From Streptomyces flavochromogenes (GTDB lineage: Bacteria; Actinomycetota; Actinomycetes; Streptomycetales; Streptomycetaceae): DNA of 64,000 nt. Below the pieces are notes generated by a model that was given only the letters and a program-made list of their open reading frames with translations, did not search any database and was not told the DNA's origin. Positions 49,836 to 58,737 of this stretch are shown one piece after another. Made by a program: the position numbers and the translations under genes. Within the stretch, counting starts at the first letter, position 1; the number at the start of each line of letters is the position of its first letter. The stretch is taken from assembly GCF_000717595.1 (NCBI RefSeq), contig NZ_JNZO01000019.1:71351-135350 (forward strand). The letters are read 5' to 3'.

Positions 49836-49940
49836 GTGCGGCGTGTGGGGTCCGTACGAGGTGCGCGGCGCGTGTCGGGGTCCGTACGTGCGCGGCGCGT
49901 GTTGGGGTCCGTACGAAGTGCGCGGCGCGCGTGAGGGCCC
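49836..49940. repeat. Imperfect tandem repeat of 25-30 bases, about four copies
   Basis: Units begin GTGCGCGGCGCGTGT and end GGGGTCCGTAC at 49836, 49861, 49888 and 49918. The unit contains the GTAC-centred palindrome CGTACG. Fills most of the 253-base spacer before the AI-2E family gene. Confidence 0.75.
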
Positions 49941-50024
49941 TGCGAACGGGACCGCTGACGCTCCGTCACCCGTACGGTCGGTCCGCGCGCGACGACACGC
50001 CGAAGCGCGTGGTCCGGTGGTCGG

Positions 50025-51119
50025 GTGCAGACGTCGTCCCCGCTCCTTCCCGAACCCGCCCGCCGGGTCGCCGCCTGGTGCGTCGTCCTGCTCCTCGCCG
50101 CCGGGGTCGCCGCCGTCGGCATCTGGCTGTGCATCGTCTTCGAGACGGTCGTCACCCCCGTCCTCCTCGCGATCCTCGGCACCGCCCTCCTCGGGCCCCT
50201 CTACCGGCGCCTGCTCCGGATGAAGGTCCGGCAGTCGTCCGCCGCCGCGCTCACCGTCGTCGCCGTCCTCGCGGTCGTCGGCGGAGCCACGTACATCGTC
50301 GTCGCCGCGCTCATCGAGACCGGCGACCAGATCATCACCTCGCTCCGGCAGGCCGCCACCGACATCGCCGAGCACCTCGGCCCGGCCGGAACCTCTCTCG
50401 ACGACCTCGCCAAGAACGCCGAGGGCCTCCTGAAGGAGTTCGGCGGCACGGCCGCGTCGGGCGTGGTCACGGGCCTCAGCGTCGTCGGCGGGATGCTCGC
50501 CACCGCCGCCCTCTCCCTGGTCCTGATCTTCTTCTTCCTGCGGGACTCGGACCGGGCCGCCGGCGCCCTGCGCGCCCTCGCCCCCCGCACCACCGGCGAC
50601 CTCGTCGAGGCCATGGCGCGGCGCGCCTTCGAGGCCGTCGAGGGCTTCATGCGCGGGACGACCTTCGTCGCCCTCGTCGACGCGATCCTCATCGGCCTCG
50701 GCCTCGTCGTCCTCGACGTACCCGGTGCGGTGGGGCTCGCCGCGCTCGTCTTCGTCACCGCGTACATCCCGTACCTCGGCGCCTTCCTCTCCGGCGCGAT
50801 CGCCGTCCTCGTGGCGCTCGCGGACCGTGGATTCGCCATCGCGCTGTGGGTGCTCGGCATCGTCCTGGCCGTCCAGATGATCGAGGGCTATCTGCTCCAG
50901 CCGATGGTGCAGAGCCGGACCGTGCAGATGCACCCGGCCGCGGTGATGCTGGCGATCACGGCCGGGGCCTCCGTCGCGGGCATCCTGGGCATGCTCCTCG
51001 CCGTACCGCTGACGGCCGCGGCGACGGGGATCCTCGGTGAGCTGCGGACGCGGTACGGGGCTCCCCGCGAGTCCCCCGACGACGCTCCGGGCGCTCCGGG
51101 CGCTCCGGGCACCGCCTAG
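50025..51119 (+). CDS. AI-2E family (TqsA/PerM-type) transporter
   Basis: 364 residues. About eight membrane helices: two near the N-terminus, one at 70-90, then after an amphipathic region a block of five; the sequence ALVFVTAYIPYLGAFLSGAIAVLVAL with conserved P-x-x-G and GYLLQPMVQSRTVQMHPAAVML is the family signature. Members export signalling molecules or ions (Na+/H+ in some). Substrate unknown. GTG start at MQTSSPLLP; preceding GGTGGTCGG is a weak site. Stop codon overlaps the convergent next gene by CTAG. Confidence 0.85.
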   Translation: MQTSSPLLPEPARRVAAWCVVLLLAAGVAAVGIWLCIVFETVVTPVLLAILGTALLGPLYRRLLRMKVRQSSAAALTVVAVLAVVGGATYIVVAALIETGDQIITSLRQAATDIAEHLGPAGTSLDDLAKNAEGLLKEFGGTAASGVVTGLSVVGGMLATAALSLVLIFFFLRDSDRAAGALRALAPRTTGDLVEAMARRAFEAVEGFMRGTTFVALVDAILIGLGLVVLDVPGAVGLAALVFVTAYIPYLGAFLSGAIAVLVALADRGFAIALWVLGIVLAVQMIEGYLLQPMVQSRTVQMHPAAVMLAITAGASVAGILGMLLAVPLTAAATGILGELRTRYGAPRESPDDAPGAPGAPGTA

Positions 51120-51931
51120 GCCGGCACCGGCCCGTCCGGCTGGAGCGAGGCCAGGAGCTGTTCGAGGGCGGCCTGGTCGGGGCCCACGAAGGGGTCGGAG
51201 TCCGGGACCATCGCGATCGTCTCGATCATCCGGTCCAGCATCCGCACGGCCGGCGGCAGATGCGTGCACAGCACGATCTCCGGGTCCATCTCCCGTATCG
51301 GCTCGATCGTCGCCCGGTACTTCTCCGGGTCCACGAGGTGCGCCCAGGGGCTGTCGATCGTCGCCCACATCAGCTGCGCCTGCCGCAGGTCCTCCGGCTT
51401 GAGGTCGCTCGCGTGCCCGCTCTCCGCGACCTCCGCGCTTGGCATGGGCCCGCCGAAGCAGTCGGAGCTGAAGCAGATACGGGTGCGGTCGTCGTAGAAG
51501 CCGACGGTGGCGGGGTTGTCGAAGAGCGGCGGCCGGAAGGCCTGCAGGGAGCGGTCGCCGACGTCCAGGGACTGGCCGGGATTGAGGAAGTACACCCGGT
51601 CCATGGGCAGCGGGCGTTCGGTGGTCATCTCGCCGGCCCCGAGGAACGTCGTGATCACCCGCGCGTCCGGGGCGGCGTCGAGGAGGTCGAAGATGCCGCC
51701 GGTGTGGTCCCGGTCTGGATGGGTCAGCCAGATCCAGCGCACGTCGGCCGGGTCGACGACCTCGCCGAGTGCCGCGACGAAGTCACGGTCGGGGAGGGAG
51801 ACACCGGTGTCGACGACGACGGGCTCGGTGGCGGTGACGACATAGGCGTTGATCGGCAGGTGCCCGATGCCCGGGACTTCGAGGCTGTCGGCCAGCACGG
51901 TGGTGTCGCTGCCGACCTTGTGGGTGTCCAT
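51116..51931 (-). CDS. Metallo-beta-lactamase fold protein (flavodiiron-like metal motif)
   Basis: 271 residues. The metal motif THPDRDHTGG (H71, D73, D75, H76) matches HxDxDH, with further metal-binding residues in SSDCFGGP and CTHLPP. The Asp at position 73 instead of His is as in the flavodiiron-type group; these domains bind a diiron site and can act on oxygen, NO or quorum signals. No flavodoxin domain follows, so it is a stand-alone member. ATG with GGAG upstream. The last four bases overlap the convergent AI-2E gene. Confidence 0.87.
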   Translation of the reverse strand: MDTHKVGSDTTVLADSLEVPGIGHLPINAYVVTATEPVVVDTGVSLPDRDFVAALGEVVDPADVRWIWLTHPDRDHTGGIFDLLDAAPDARVITTFLGAGEMTTERPLPMDRVYFLNPGQSLDVGDRSLQAFRPPLFDNPATVGFYDDRTRICFSSDCFGGPMPSAEVAESGHASDLKPEDLRQAQLMWATIDSPWAHLVDPEKYRATIEPIREMDPEIVLCTHLPPAVRMLDRMIETIAMVPDSDPFVGPDQAALEQLLASLQPDGPVPA

Positions 51932-52071
51932 GGCATGCTCCGTGGTCCCCCCCGACGAAGGTCCCCGACGTGGGTCCCCCGGGCGGCCGTACGACACCAG
52001 TCTGCGCCGCGCGGGAGAGCCCCGCACTCGCGGAGCCCGCGCGCCGCGGGGCGCCCGCCCGCACAGCAGCG

Positions 52072-54192
52072 CTACGCGCAGCAGCCCTGTCCCGAGTCCG
52101 GTTCGGTCAGCTCGAACCAGATCGCCTTGCCCTCGCCGCGCGGGTCGACGCCCCACGCGTCCGCGAGCATCTCCATCAGGACCAGGCCGCGCCCGCTCGA
52201 CGCCATCTCGCCCGGGTGGCGCTTGTGCGGCAGCTCGTCGCTCCCGTCGGAGACCTCGACGCGCAGCCGCCGGGCCTTCTCCCCGCAGGCCACCTCGGCG
52301 ACGAGGAGCGCGTCGCCGTCCGTGTGCACGAGGACGTTGGTGACCATCTCGGAGACCATGAGGACCGCCGAGTCGAGCTGTTCCTCGTCCCGCCAGTCGT
52401 GCAGAAGCTGCCGTACCTGCTCGCGCGCCGAGGCGATCCGTTCCGGCTCGGCCTGGGCGATCGTCATCAGGATGCGGCGCGGGGCCTCCGGGAGCGTGCC
52501 GGCGGGCCGGCGGGAGAGCAGCAGGACGGCGATGTCGTCCTCGCGGCGGTCGGCGAGCGGCCCGGTCGTGTAGTGGGAGCCGGGGCCGTGGACGGCCTCC
52601 ACGAGGGTGTCGGCGAGCGCCTCCAGGTCCTCGCCGTCGTGGGACTCCAGGAGCTCGCGGACCCGCTCCCAGCCGGTGTCGAGGTCGTGCCCGCCGGTCT
52701 CCAGGAGGCCGTCGGTGCAGATCATCAGGGTCTCGCCGGGGTCGAGGGTGAGCCGGGTGGTGGGGTAGTCGGTGTCGGGGTCGATGCCGAGGGGCAGGCC
52801 ACCCGCGGTGGGCCTCAGGAGAACCGTTCCGTCGTTCATGCGCACCGCCGGGTCCGGATGACCGGCCCGCGCGATGTCGACGGTCCCGCTCTCCAGATCG
52901 ACCTCCAGATAGAGGCAGGTGGCGAAGCGCGGACCGGCCTCGCCCTCCCCGTCGTCGCCGTCGGTGATCCCGTACAGGAAGCGCGAGGCGCGGGACAGGA
53001 CGGCGTCCGGCCGGTGGCCCTCGGAGGCGTACGCGCGCAGGGCGATCCGCAGCTGCCCCATCAGCCCCGCCGCCCGCACGTCGTGGCCCTGGACGTCGCC
53101 GATCACGAGCGCGATGCGCCCGGCGCCGCGCCCGCCGGTGCGTGAGGTGCCGCCGGGCAGCCGGATCATGTCGTACCAGTCGCCGCCGACCTGGAGCCCG
53201 CCGCCGGTCGGCACGTACCGCGCGGCCACCTGGATGCCGGGGATGCCCGGCCCGAGGACCGGCATCATCGTCCGCTGCAGTCCGAGCGACAGCTCGCGCT
53301 CGGACTCGGCCACGCCCGCGCGTGCGAGGGCCTGGGCGAGCATCCGGGCTACCGTCGTCAGCACCGACCGCTCGTCGGGGGTGAAGGCCACCGGATGCTT
53401 GAAGGCCGCCATCCAGGCCCCCATCGTGCGGCCGGCGACGACCAGCGGCACGAAGGCCCAGGAACGGCGGCCGAAGCGCTGCGCGAGCGGCCAGGTCACG
53501 GGAAAGCGGCGCAGGTACTCGTCGGGGGTGGGCAGATAGATCGCCCGGCCCGTCCGCGCGGCCTCCGCCGCCGGGTAGTCCGTGTCGAGCGACATCGACG
53601 AGAACGGACCCTCGTCGCCCTCGCTGTGCCCGTGATGGCCGATGACCGTCAGCCGGTCGCCCGCCACCCCGAAGACCGCGAGCCCGTCCGGCGAGAACCC
53701 GGGCATCGAGAGGGAGGCGGCCACCCGCAGCACCTCGGCCGTCGAGCGGGCCTCCGCCAGCGCCCGCCCTGCGTCGAGGAGGAACGCCTCGCGGGACCGG
53801 CGCCAGTCACCCGTGACGGGGGTGCGCGCGGCGGTCCCCGGCACCTGCTCGGCGACCTCCTGGAGGGTGCCGACCAGCTGGTAGTCGTTCCCCTCGATGA
53901 GCGGCTTCGACCTGCTCCTCACGGTACGGATCACCCGGCCGTGCTCGTCCATGATCCGCAGCCGTGCCTCGGCGAGCGTCCCCTCGGCGACGGCGAGGTT
54001 CACGACCCCGTCGATCTCGTTCCAGTCGACGGGGTGAAAGCGCGAGCGCACGGCCGCCTCGGTGAGCCGAACGGGTGCCGCGGGCAGCCCGAGCAGCCGG
54101 GCGGCCTCGGCGTCGAGCGAGACGATCCCGGACGCGTTGTCCCAGCGCCACAGGCCGGTCGCGATCGCGGCCAGGACGTCCTCGGTGCGCAT
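52072..54192 (-). CDS. PAS-GAF-SpoIIE phosphatase with C-terminal RsbW-like ATPase domain
   Basis: 706 residues. PAS-type sensor (1-110, WRWDNASGIVSLDAEAARLLGL), GAF domain (about 140-290), PP2C/SpoIIE phosphatase (310-550: QVGGDWYDMIRLPGG, GDVQGHDVRAAGLMGQLR, FATCLYLEVDLESG, CTDGLLE) and a HATPase_c domain of RsbW type (575-700: MVSEMVTNVLVHTDGDALLVA, RGLVLMEMLADAWGVD). Such proteins both dephosphorylate anti-anti-sigma factors and phosphorylate them, i.e. control alternative sigma factors. Streptomyces has dozens. No membrane helix. Divergent from aspS. Confidence 0.93.
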   Translation of the reverse strand: MRTEDVLAAIATGLWRWDNASGIVSLDAEAARLLGLPAAPVRLTEAAVRSRFHPVDWNEIDGVVNLAVAEGTLAEARLRIMDEHGRVIRTVRSRSKPLIEGNDYQLVGTLQEVAEQVPGTAARTPVTGDWRRSREAFLLDAGRALAEARSTAEVLRVAASLSMPGFSPDGLAVFGVAGDRLTVIGHHGHSEGDEGPFSSMSLDTDYPAAEAARTGRAIYLPTPDEYLRRFPVTWPLAQRFGRRSWAFVPLVVAGRTMGAWMAAFKHPVAFTPDERSVLTTVARMLAQALARAGVAESERELSLGLQRTMMPVLGPGIPGIQVAARYVPTGGGLQVGGDWYDMIRLPGGTSRTGGRGAGRIALVIGDVQGHDVRAAGLMGQLRIALRAYASEGHRPDAVLSRASRFLYGITDGDDGEGEAGPRFATCLYLEVDLESGTVDIARAGHPDPAVRMNDGTVLLRPTAGGLPLGIDPDTDYPTTRLTLDPGETLMICTDGLLETGGHDLDTGWERVRELLESHDGEDLEALADTLVEAVHGPGSHYTTGPLADRREDDIAVLLLSRRPAGTLPEAPRRILMTIAQAEPERIASAREQVRQLLHDWRDEEQLDSAVLMVSEMVTNVLVHTDGDALLVAEVACGEKARRLRVEVSDGSDELPHKRHPGEMASSGRGLVLMEMLADAWGVDPRGEGKAIWFELTEPDSGQGCCA

Positions 54193-54363
54193 TGCCCCAC
54201 TTTATGAATATCGGACACCAGATCGCCACTGAGCGTATTCGAAAACCGATCTTGGCCCGGCCGGTACTCTGGGTGGGTCTGCCCGCGTGTCCTGTGACAT
54301 CTGTGACAGGGGCCACAGGGCGGCGCCCCACGACCACAGATCCCGAAGACTGGATGAACGACG

Positions 54364-56172
54364 ATGCATCGGTACAGGTCCCACACCTGCGGCGAGCTCC
54401 GCGCCTCTGACGTCGGCACCGACGTCCGGCTGAGCGGCTGGCTGCACAATCGGCGCGACCTGGGCGGCATCCTCTTCATCGATCTGCGCGACCACTACGG
54501 CATCACGCAGCTCGTCGCCCGGCCCGGCACCGCCGCGGCCGAGGTCCTCGACAAGCTGACGAAGGAGACCGTCGTCCGCGTGGACGGCAAGGTCGTCTCC
54601 CGCGGCGCGGACAACGTCAACCCGGAGCTCGCCACCGGCGAGATCGAGATCGAGGCCGCCACGGTCGAGGTCCTGGGTGCCGCGAAGCAGATCCCCTTCA
54701 CCATCAACGCCGACGACGGCGTCAACGAGGAGCGGCGCCTGGAGTACCGCTTCCTCGACCTGCGCCGCGAGCGCATGCACCGCAACATCATGCTGCGCTC
54801 CGCCGTCATCGCCTCCATCCGCTCCAAGATGGTGGCCCTCGGCTTCAACGAGATGGCGACCCCGATCCTCGCCGCGACCTCCCCCGAGGGCGCCCGCGAC
54901 TTCGTCGTCCCGTCCCGTCTGAACCCGGGCAAGTTCTACGCGCTGCCGCAGGCGCCCCAGCAGTTCAAGCAGCTGCTGATGATCTCCGGCTTCGACCGGT
55001 ACTTCCAGATCGCGCCCTGCTTCCGCGACGAGGACGCGCGCGCGGACCGTTCGCCGGGCGAGTTCTACCAGCTCGATGTCGAGATGAGCTTCGTCGAGCA
55101 GGAGGACGTCTTCCAGCCGATCGAGAAGCTCATGACGGAGCTCTTCGAGGAGTTCGGCGGCGGCCGCCACGTCACCTCCCCGTTCCCGCGGATCCCGTTC
55201 CGCGAGTCGATGCTGAAGTACGGCAACGACAAGCCCGACCTGCGCACGGACCTCGAACTCGTCGACATCTCCGACGTCTTCGAGGCGTCGGAGTTCAAGG
55301 CCTTCGCCGGCAAGCACGTCCGCGCCCTCGCCGTCCCGAACACGGGCGACCAGCCGCGCAAGTTCTTCGACGCGCTGGGCGACTTCGCCGTCTCCCTCGG
55401 CGCGAAGGGCCTGGCCTGGGTCCGCGTCGGCGAGGGCAACGCCCTCACCGGCCCGATCGCCAAGTTCCTCACCGAGGAGAACGTCAAGGTCCTCACCGAG
55501 CGCCTCGGCCTGGAGCCCGGCCACGCGATCTTCTTCGGCGCGGGCGAGTTCGACGAGGTCTCCAAGATCATGGGCCCGGTCCGGGTCGAGGCCGCCAAGC
55601 GCGCCGGCCAGTTCGAGGAGAACGTCTTCCGCTTCGCGTGGATCGTCGACTTCCCGATGTACGAGAAGGACGAGGAGACCGGCAAGATCGACTTCTCGCA
55701 CAACCCCTTCTCGATGCCGCAGGGCGGCCTTGAGGCCCTGGAGACCCAGGACCCGCTGGACGTCCTCGGCTGGCAGTACGACATCGTCTGCAACGGCATC
55801 GAGCTCTCCTCGGGCGCGATCCGGAACCATGAGCCCGAGATCATGTTCAAGGCCTTCGAGATCGCGGGCTACTCGCGCGAGACGGTCGAGCACGAGTTCG
55901 CGGGCATGCTCCGCGCCTTCGAGTACGGCGCCCCGCCGCACGGCGGCATCGCCCCGGGCGTCGACCGCATCGTGATGCTCCTGGCCGACGAGCCGAACAT
56001 CCGCGAGACGATCGCCTTCCCGCTGAACGGCAACGCCCAGGACCTCCTGATGGGCGCTCCGACGGAGCTCGACGAGTCCCGCCTGCGCGAGCTGAACATC
56101 CAGCTCCGCAAGCCGGTCGAGAAGAAGACGGTCGACATCACGGACGCGGTCCACCCGGACGCGGCGCGGTAG
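54364..56172 (+). CDS. aspS: Aspartyl-tRNA synthetase
   Basis: 602 residues, the bacterial full-length form with N-terminal OB-fold anticodon domain ([30 protein letters not shown]), the class II catalytic core with motif 2 [24 protein letters not shown] and motif 3 [35 protein letters not shown], and the GAD insertion domain (about 290-420). It charges tRNA-Asp. ATG at the usual start [12 protein letters not shown]. It is followed by a terminator. Confidence 0.97.
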   Translation: MHRYRSHTCGELRASDVGTDVRLSGWLHNRRDLGGILFIDLRDHYGITQLVARPGTAAAEVLDKLTKETVVRVDGKVVSRGADNVNPELATGEIEIEAATVEVLGAAKQIPFTINADDGVNEERRLEYRFLDLRRERMHRNIMLRSAVIASIRSKMVALGFNEMATPILAATSPEGARDFVVPSRLNPGKFYALPQAPQQFKQLLMISGFDRYFQIAPCFRDEDARADRSPGEFYQLDVEMSFVEQEDVFQPIEKLMTELFEEFGGGRHVTSPFPRIPFRESMLKYGNDKPDLRTDLELVDISDVFEASEFKAFAGKHVRALAVPNTGDQPRKFFDALGDFAVSLGAKGLAWVRVGEGNALTGPIAKFLTEENVKVLTERLGLEPGHAIFFGAGEFDEVSKIMGPVRVEAAKRAGQFEENVFRFAWIVDFPMYEKDEETGKIDFSHNPFSMPQGGLEALETQDPLDVLGWQYDIVCNGIELSSGAIRNHEPEIMFKAFEIAGYSRETVEHEFAGMLRAFEYGAPPHGGIAPGVDRIVMLLADEPNIRETIAFPLNGNAQDLLMGAPTELDESRLRELNIQLRKPVEKKTVDITDAVHPDAAR

Positions 56173-56193
56173 TCGCACGCCTTGAGCGACTGG

Positions 56194-56227
56194 AGGGCCC
56201 GGAACCGTGAAGACGGTTCCGGGCCCT
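56194..56227 (+). terminator. Terminator of aspS
   Basis: A perfect 15-base-pair stem (AGGGCCCGGAACCGT and complement) with the tetraloop GAAG, 22 bases downstream of the aspS stop. Confidence 0.88.
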
Positions 56228-56326
56228 TCGTCCGCACCGCACCCGGCCGCACTCGTTCCGCCGACTTCCGCCCGAACTCCCCCAGGTCTTCCAGGACTTC
56301 GGCTCGTCGCTCTGCCCACGTGACCG

Positions 56327-57166
56327 TCACGTCTCCGGCACGCACGCGCGGCACGTGCCCGGTTCGGGGGCGCGGTAGGCGCGGTCGCAGGTGTCGCAGT
56401 TCTGGAGGGGGTGTCTCGCCGACGGTCTCTCCGTGCGGAAGGGCGGCAGGGGCGGGAGTTGGGCCGTGAGGCGGTGGGCCAGGAGTGCGGCCGGGCGGTG
56501 CAGGGGTTCCTGCGGCAGGTCGTGGGTCAGGGCGCGGTGGACGGCCTCGGGCGTGAGGTCGCGTTCGAGCCAGGCCGCGACGCCGGGGACGAGGTGCTCG
56601 GCGTCCGTGGCGGAGATCAGGAGCCTCGGGTCCGTGCGGCGGAGGCCGGAGAGCAGGCCGAGGGCGGTCTGGAGGAGGTCCGGCGTCGGGTACACCGGCT
56701 CCGGCACGGCGGGCAGGGCGCGGCGGCGCGGCGGTTTCTCGGCGGTCCGCCGGGGCCGGGGCGGGGGACTCGGTCCGTCCTCGCCGCCCGTCCGGCCCGG
56801 CTGGTTGCAGGAGACCGTGCGGGTGACCATGCGGCCCTGCTCGGTCCGTAAGCGCGTGCGCCGCAGATAGCCGTGGGCCTCCAGCTCGCGCAGGGCGCCG
56901 GCGATCCGGGTCTTCCCCTCGGGGAAGCGCGCGGCGAGGCTGTCGATGTCGACCTTGGCGCCGCTGGGGAGCGACTGGATGTGGACGGCCAGACCGATCG
57001 CCAGCAGCGACAGCTCGGCGTGCTGGGCGAGATGGTTGCCGACCACCGTGAAGCGGGTGGTGTGGCGGACGTTGTCGTGGGTGACGCCGCCGCACTGAGA
57101 AGGGTGGTTTTTCCCGTCGTTACGGGACTGGGCGGGCGGGCGCACGCTAGTGTTCTGGGTACCCAT
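56327..57166 (-). CDS. Helix-turn-helix protein with four-cysteine C-terminus (replication-initiator-like)
   Basis: 279 residues. Residues 35-110 are a winged helix (FTVVGNHLAQHAELSLLAIGLAVHIQSLPSGAKVDIDSLAARFPEGKTRIAGALRELEAHGYLRRTRLRTEQGRMVTRTVS), as in actinobacterial proteins annotated as helix-turn-helix domain or replication-initiator-like. A Pro/Arg-rich linker follows and the end CDTCDRAYRAPEPGTCRACVPET has two CxxC pairs suited for zinc. The ATG at 57166 is preceded by TAGGGCTTCCCG. A hairpin lies in its probable 5' untranslated region (57195-57231). Function unknown; a DNA-binding protein. Confidence 0.82.
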   Translation of the reverse strand: MGTQNTSVRPPAQSRNDGKNHPSQCGGVTHDNVRHTTRFTVVGNHLAQHAELSLLAIGLAVHIQSLPSGAKVDIDSLAARFPEGKTRIAGALRELEAHGYLRRTRLRTEQGRMVTRTVSCNQPGRTGGEDGPSPPPRPRRTAEKPPRRRALPAVPEPVYPTPDLLQTALGLLSGLRRTDPRLLISATDAEHLVPGVAAWLERDLTPEAVHRALTHDLPQEPLHRPAALLAHRLTAQLPPLPPFRTERPSARHPLQNCDTCDRAYRAPEPGTCRACVPET

Positions 57167-57194
57167 CGGGAAGCCCTAACTTCCTTGGTGGTCA

Positions 57195-57231
57195 GGCCCC
57201 CGCACCGGGATTCGCAGTCCCGGCGGGGGCC
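57195..57231 (-). terminator. Hairpin in the upstream region of the HTH gene
   Basis: Left arm GGCCCCCG-CA-CCGGGA, right arm TCCCGG-CGGGGGCC, 7-base loop and a two-base bulge. It lies 29-65 bases before the start codon, so it may be an attenuator or regulatory hairpin of this gene rather than a terminator of the next one. The same spacer has a dyad TCACTC-AAGC-GAGTGA at 57314-57329 that could be an operator. Confidence 0.5.
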
Positions 57232-57460
57232 GACGCATGTCAGCAGTGGGGTGGTGCGTCGCGCTGAGCGTAGATCAACCAACCCGCCCTTTGGCCAGCC
57301 GGTTTGGGCATATTCACTCAAGCGAGTGAGTGCGGCCCTGGCGGGGAGGAGAGGTGGGGTCTGGTTCGGTTTCTTTCTCGCTGTGGTCGTCCTTGACGAG
57401 ACCGCCCGCCCCACCGAACCCCGCGTTCCCGGGGCCCGGTGACGCTCGCATCTCCGCAGC

Positions 57461-57892
57461 TCAGAGGTGTGGCAGGTCCATCTCGGCCCATACGGTCTTC
57501 CGGGGCACGGGGCCGCGCTCCACGCCCCACCGGTCGGCCAGCGCCCCTACCAGAATCAGTCCGCGTCCCGAGTCGCCCTCGGGGCACGCCGGTTGGGCTC
57601 GGGGGAGCTTCTCGCTCCGCGTGTCCGTCACCTCGACGCGGAGGACACCCGGGCGTGCCGAGAGCGCGAGCCGGAAGCTCCGGCCGGCGACCCGGCCGTG
57701 CGTCGCGGCGTTCGCGGCGAGTTCGGCGACGAGCTGCGTCGCCGTCTCCGTCACGCCGTACGGCACCTCGTGATCCCGCATCCACTCGACGGCGAGCAGC
57801 CGGGCGAGCCGGGCCCCTCGGGGCGTGGGGGACAGGAGGACGCTGAAGTGGCGTGTGGACGTGTGCACTTGGGTGGTGTTCTGCTGATTCAC
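57461..57892 (-). CDS. RsbW-like ATP-binding (anti-sigma factor kinase type) protein
   Basis: 143 residues. HATPase_c of the anti-sigma/RsbW family: TETATQLVAELAANAATHGRVAGRSFRLALS is the N-box with Asn, VEVTDTR the D-box, GRGLILVGALADRWGVE the G-box. In Streptomyces such small ATPases commonly stand next to an XRE regulator and a DUF397 protein. Here the neighbour is a truncated XRE (58048-58206) and no DUF397 is present. ATG with weak site; it is divergent from the XRE remnant. Confidence 0.9.
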   Translation of the reverse strand: MNQQNTTQVHTSTRHFSVLLSPTPRGARLARLLAVEWMRDHEVPYGVTETATQLVAELAANAATHGRVAGRSFRLALSARPGVLRVEVTDTRSEKLPRAQPACPEGDSGRGLILVGALADRWGVERGPVPRKTVWAEMDLPHL

Positions 57893-58047
57893 CTCACCGA
57901 GCGTGGTCGCCGCCGCATAGCGTGAACAGTCACGACGCCGATGCGTACGGTGACTGCCCGGTGCTTGTCCACTGCTGTCCGGGCTGTCCGGACCCTCCTC
58001 ACGGATAGGGGCATCGCGCCACGAAGGGGCCGAGGGAAGGGTGCGGA

Positions 58048-58206
58048 ATGTCGGTGGACGGTGGGGGTCAGCGACTCAAGACCGAAGCGGACGAGCCGGG
58101 ATGGGAGGTCGATCCCGACGATGACTGGGGCGTGGCCGTGGTGGCCACCGTGGGACGGCAGTTGAGGCTGCGGCGGGAGGCGGTGGGGATGCGGGCCGCC
58201 GAATAA
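58048..58206 (+). pseudogene. Truncated XRE-family regulator (remnant)
   Basis: A 52-codon frame, MSVDGGGQRLKTEADEPGWEVDPDDDWGVAVVATVGRQLRLRREAVGMRAAE, then TAA. It is the start of the XRE/DUF5753 regulators that accompany RsbW-like ATPases: acidic lead-in, then the first helix of the HTH ending in MRAAE, where an intact gene continues with more than 200 codons. Nothing following it (58207-58319) restores that protein in any frame. A GGGAAGGG site precedes the ATG, so a short peptide could still be made. I read it as a deletion remnant. Confidence 0.7.
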
Positions 58207-58319
58207 CTGGGTCCACTGAACTTCTTCGCGCGGGCCGTCACACATTCCGTCCGGGCTCCGTCAGTGCTGTGTCCGGCTCGAACGAGGCGGATTACGGAGA
58301 GGCTGAAGGAGCCCACGCC

Positions 58320-58661
58320 ATGTCCACCACCGCCATCGTCGTCACCGCCGTCGCCGCGTTCCTGGCCGCGTTCTCGGGAGCCTCGGTCTTCCTCAAGGCC
58401 GCTTACGTCGTCGGGCCGCTCGCCGAGTACGGCGTGCCCCGGTCGTGGTGGAACCTGCTCGGCGCCGCCAAGGTCGCCGGGGCCGTCGGGCTCGTCGCCG
58501 GGATCTGGGTCCCGGTGATCGGGACCCTCGCCGCGATCGGGCTGATCCTGTACTTCGCCGGGGCCGTGATCACCGTGCTCCGCGCCCGGTCCTACGGTCA
58601 CGTGCCCTTCCCGCTGGTCTACATGGCCCCCGCCGTCGCCGCCCTCGCCCTGACCTGGTGA
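58320..58661 (+). CDS. DoxX-family membrane protein
   Basis: 113 residues with four hydrophobic helices (TTAIVVTAVAAFLAAFSGASVFL, WWNLLGAAKVAGAVGLVAGI, VIGTLAAIGLILYFAGAVITVL, FPLVYMAPAVAALALTW). DoxX-like proteins are small membrane proteins linked to oxidoreduction and thiol stress. The ATG has AAGGAG 10 bases upstream; a longer start 17 codons earlier lacks a site. Terminated by a strong hairpin. Confidence 0.85.
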   Translation: MSTTAIVVTAVAAFLAAFSGASVFLKAAYVVGPLAEYGVPRSWWNLLGAAKVAGAVGLVAGIWVPVIGTLAAIGLILYFAGAVITVLRARSYGHVPFPLVYMAPAVAALALTW

Positions 58662-58672
58662 CCCTCACGGAC

Positions 58673-58726
58673 CGTACGGCGAAGGCCGCCTCCCCGGCAC
58701 TCCGGGGCGGCGGCCTTCGCCGTACG
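58673..58726. terminator. Large bidirectional terminator between DoxX gene and metG
   Basis: An 18-base-pair perfect stem (58673-58690 with 58709-58726) whose 18-base loop itself forms CCCCGG/CCGGGG. It lies 12 bases after either stop of two convergent genes. Confidence 0.92.
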
Positions 58727-58737
58727 ACAGGCGGACG

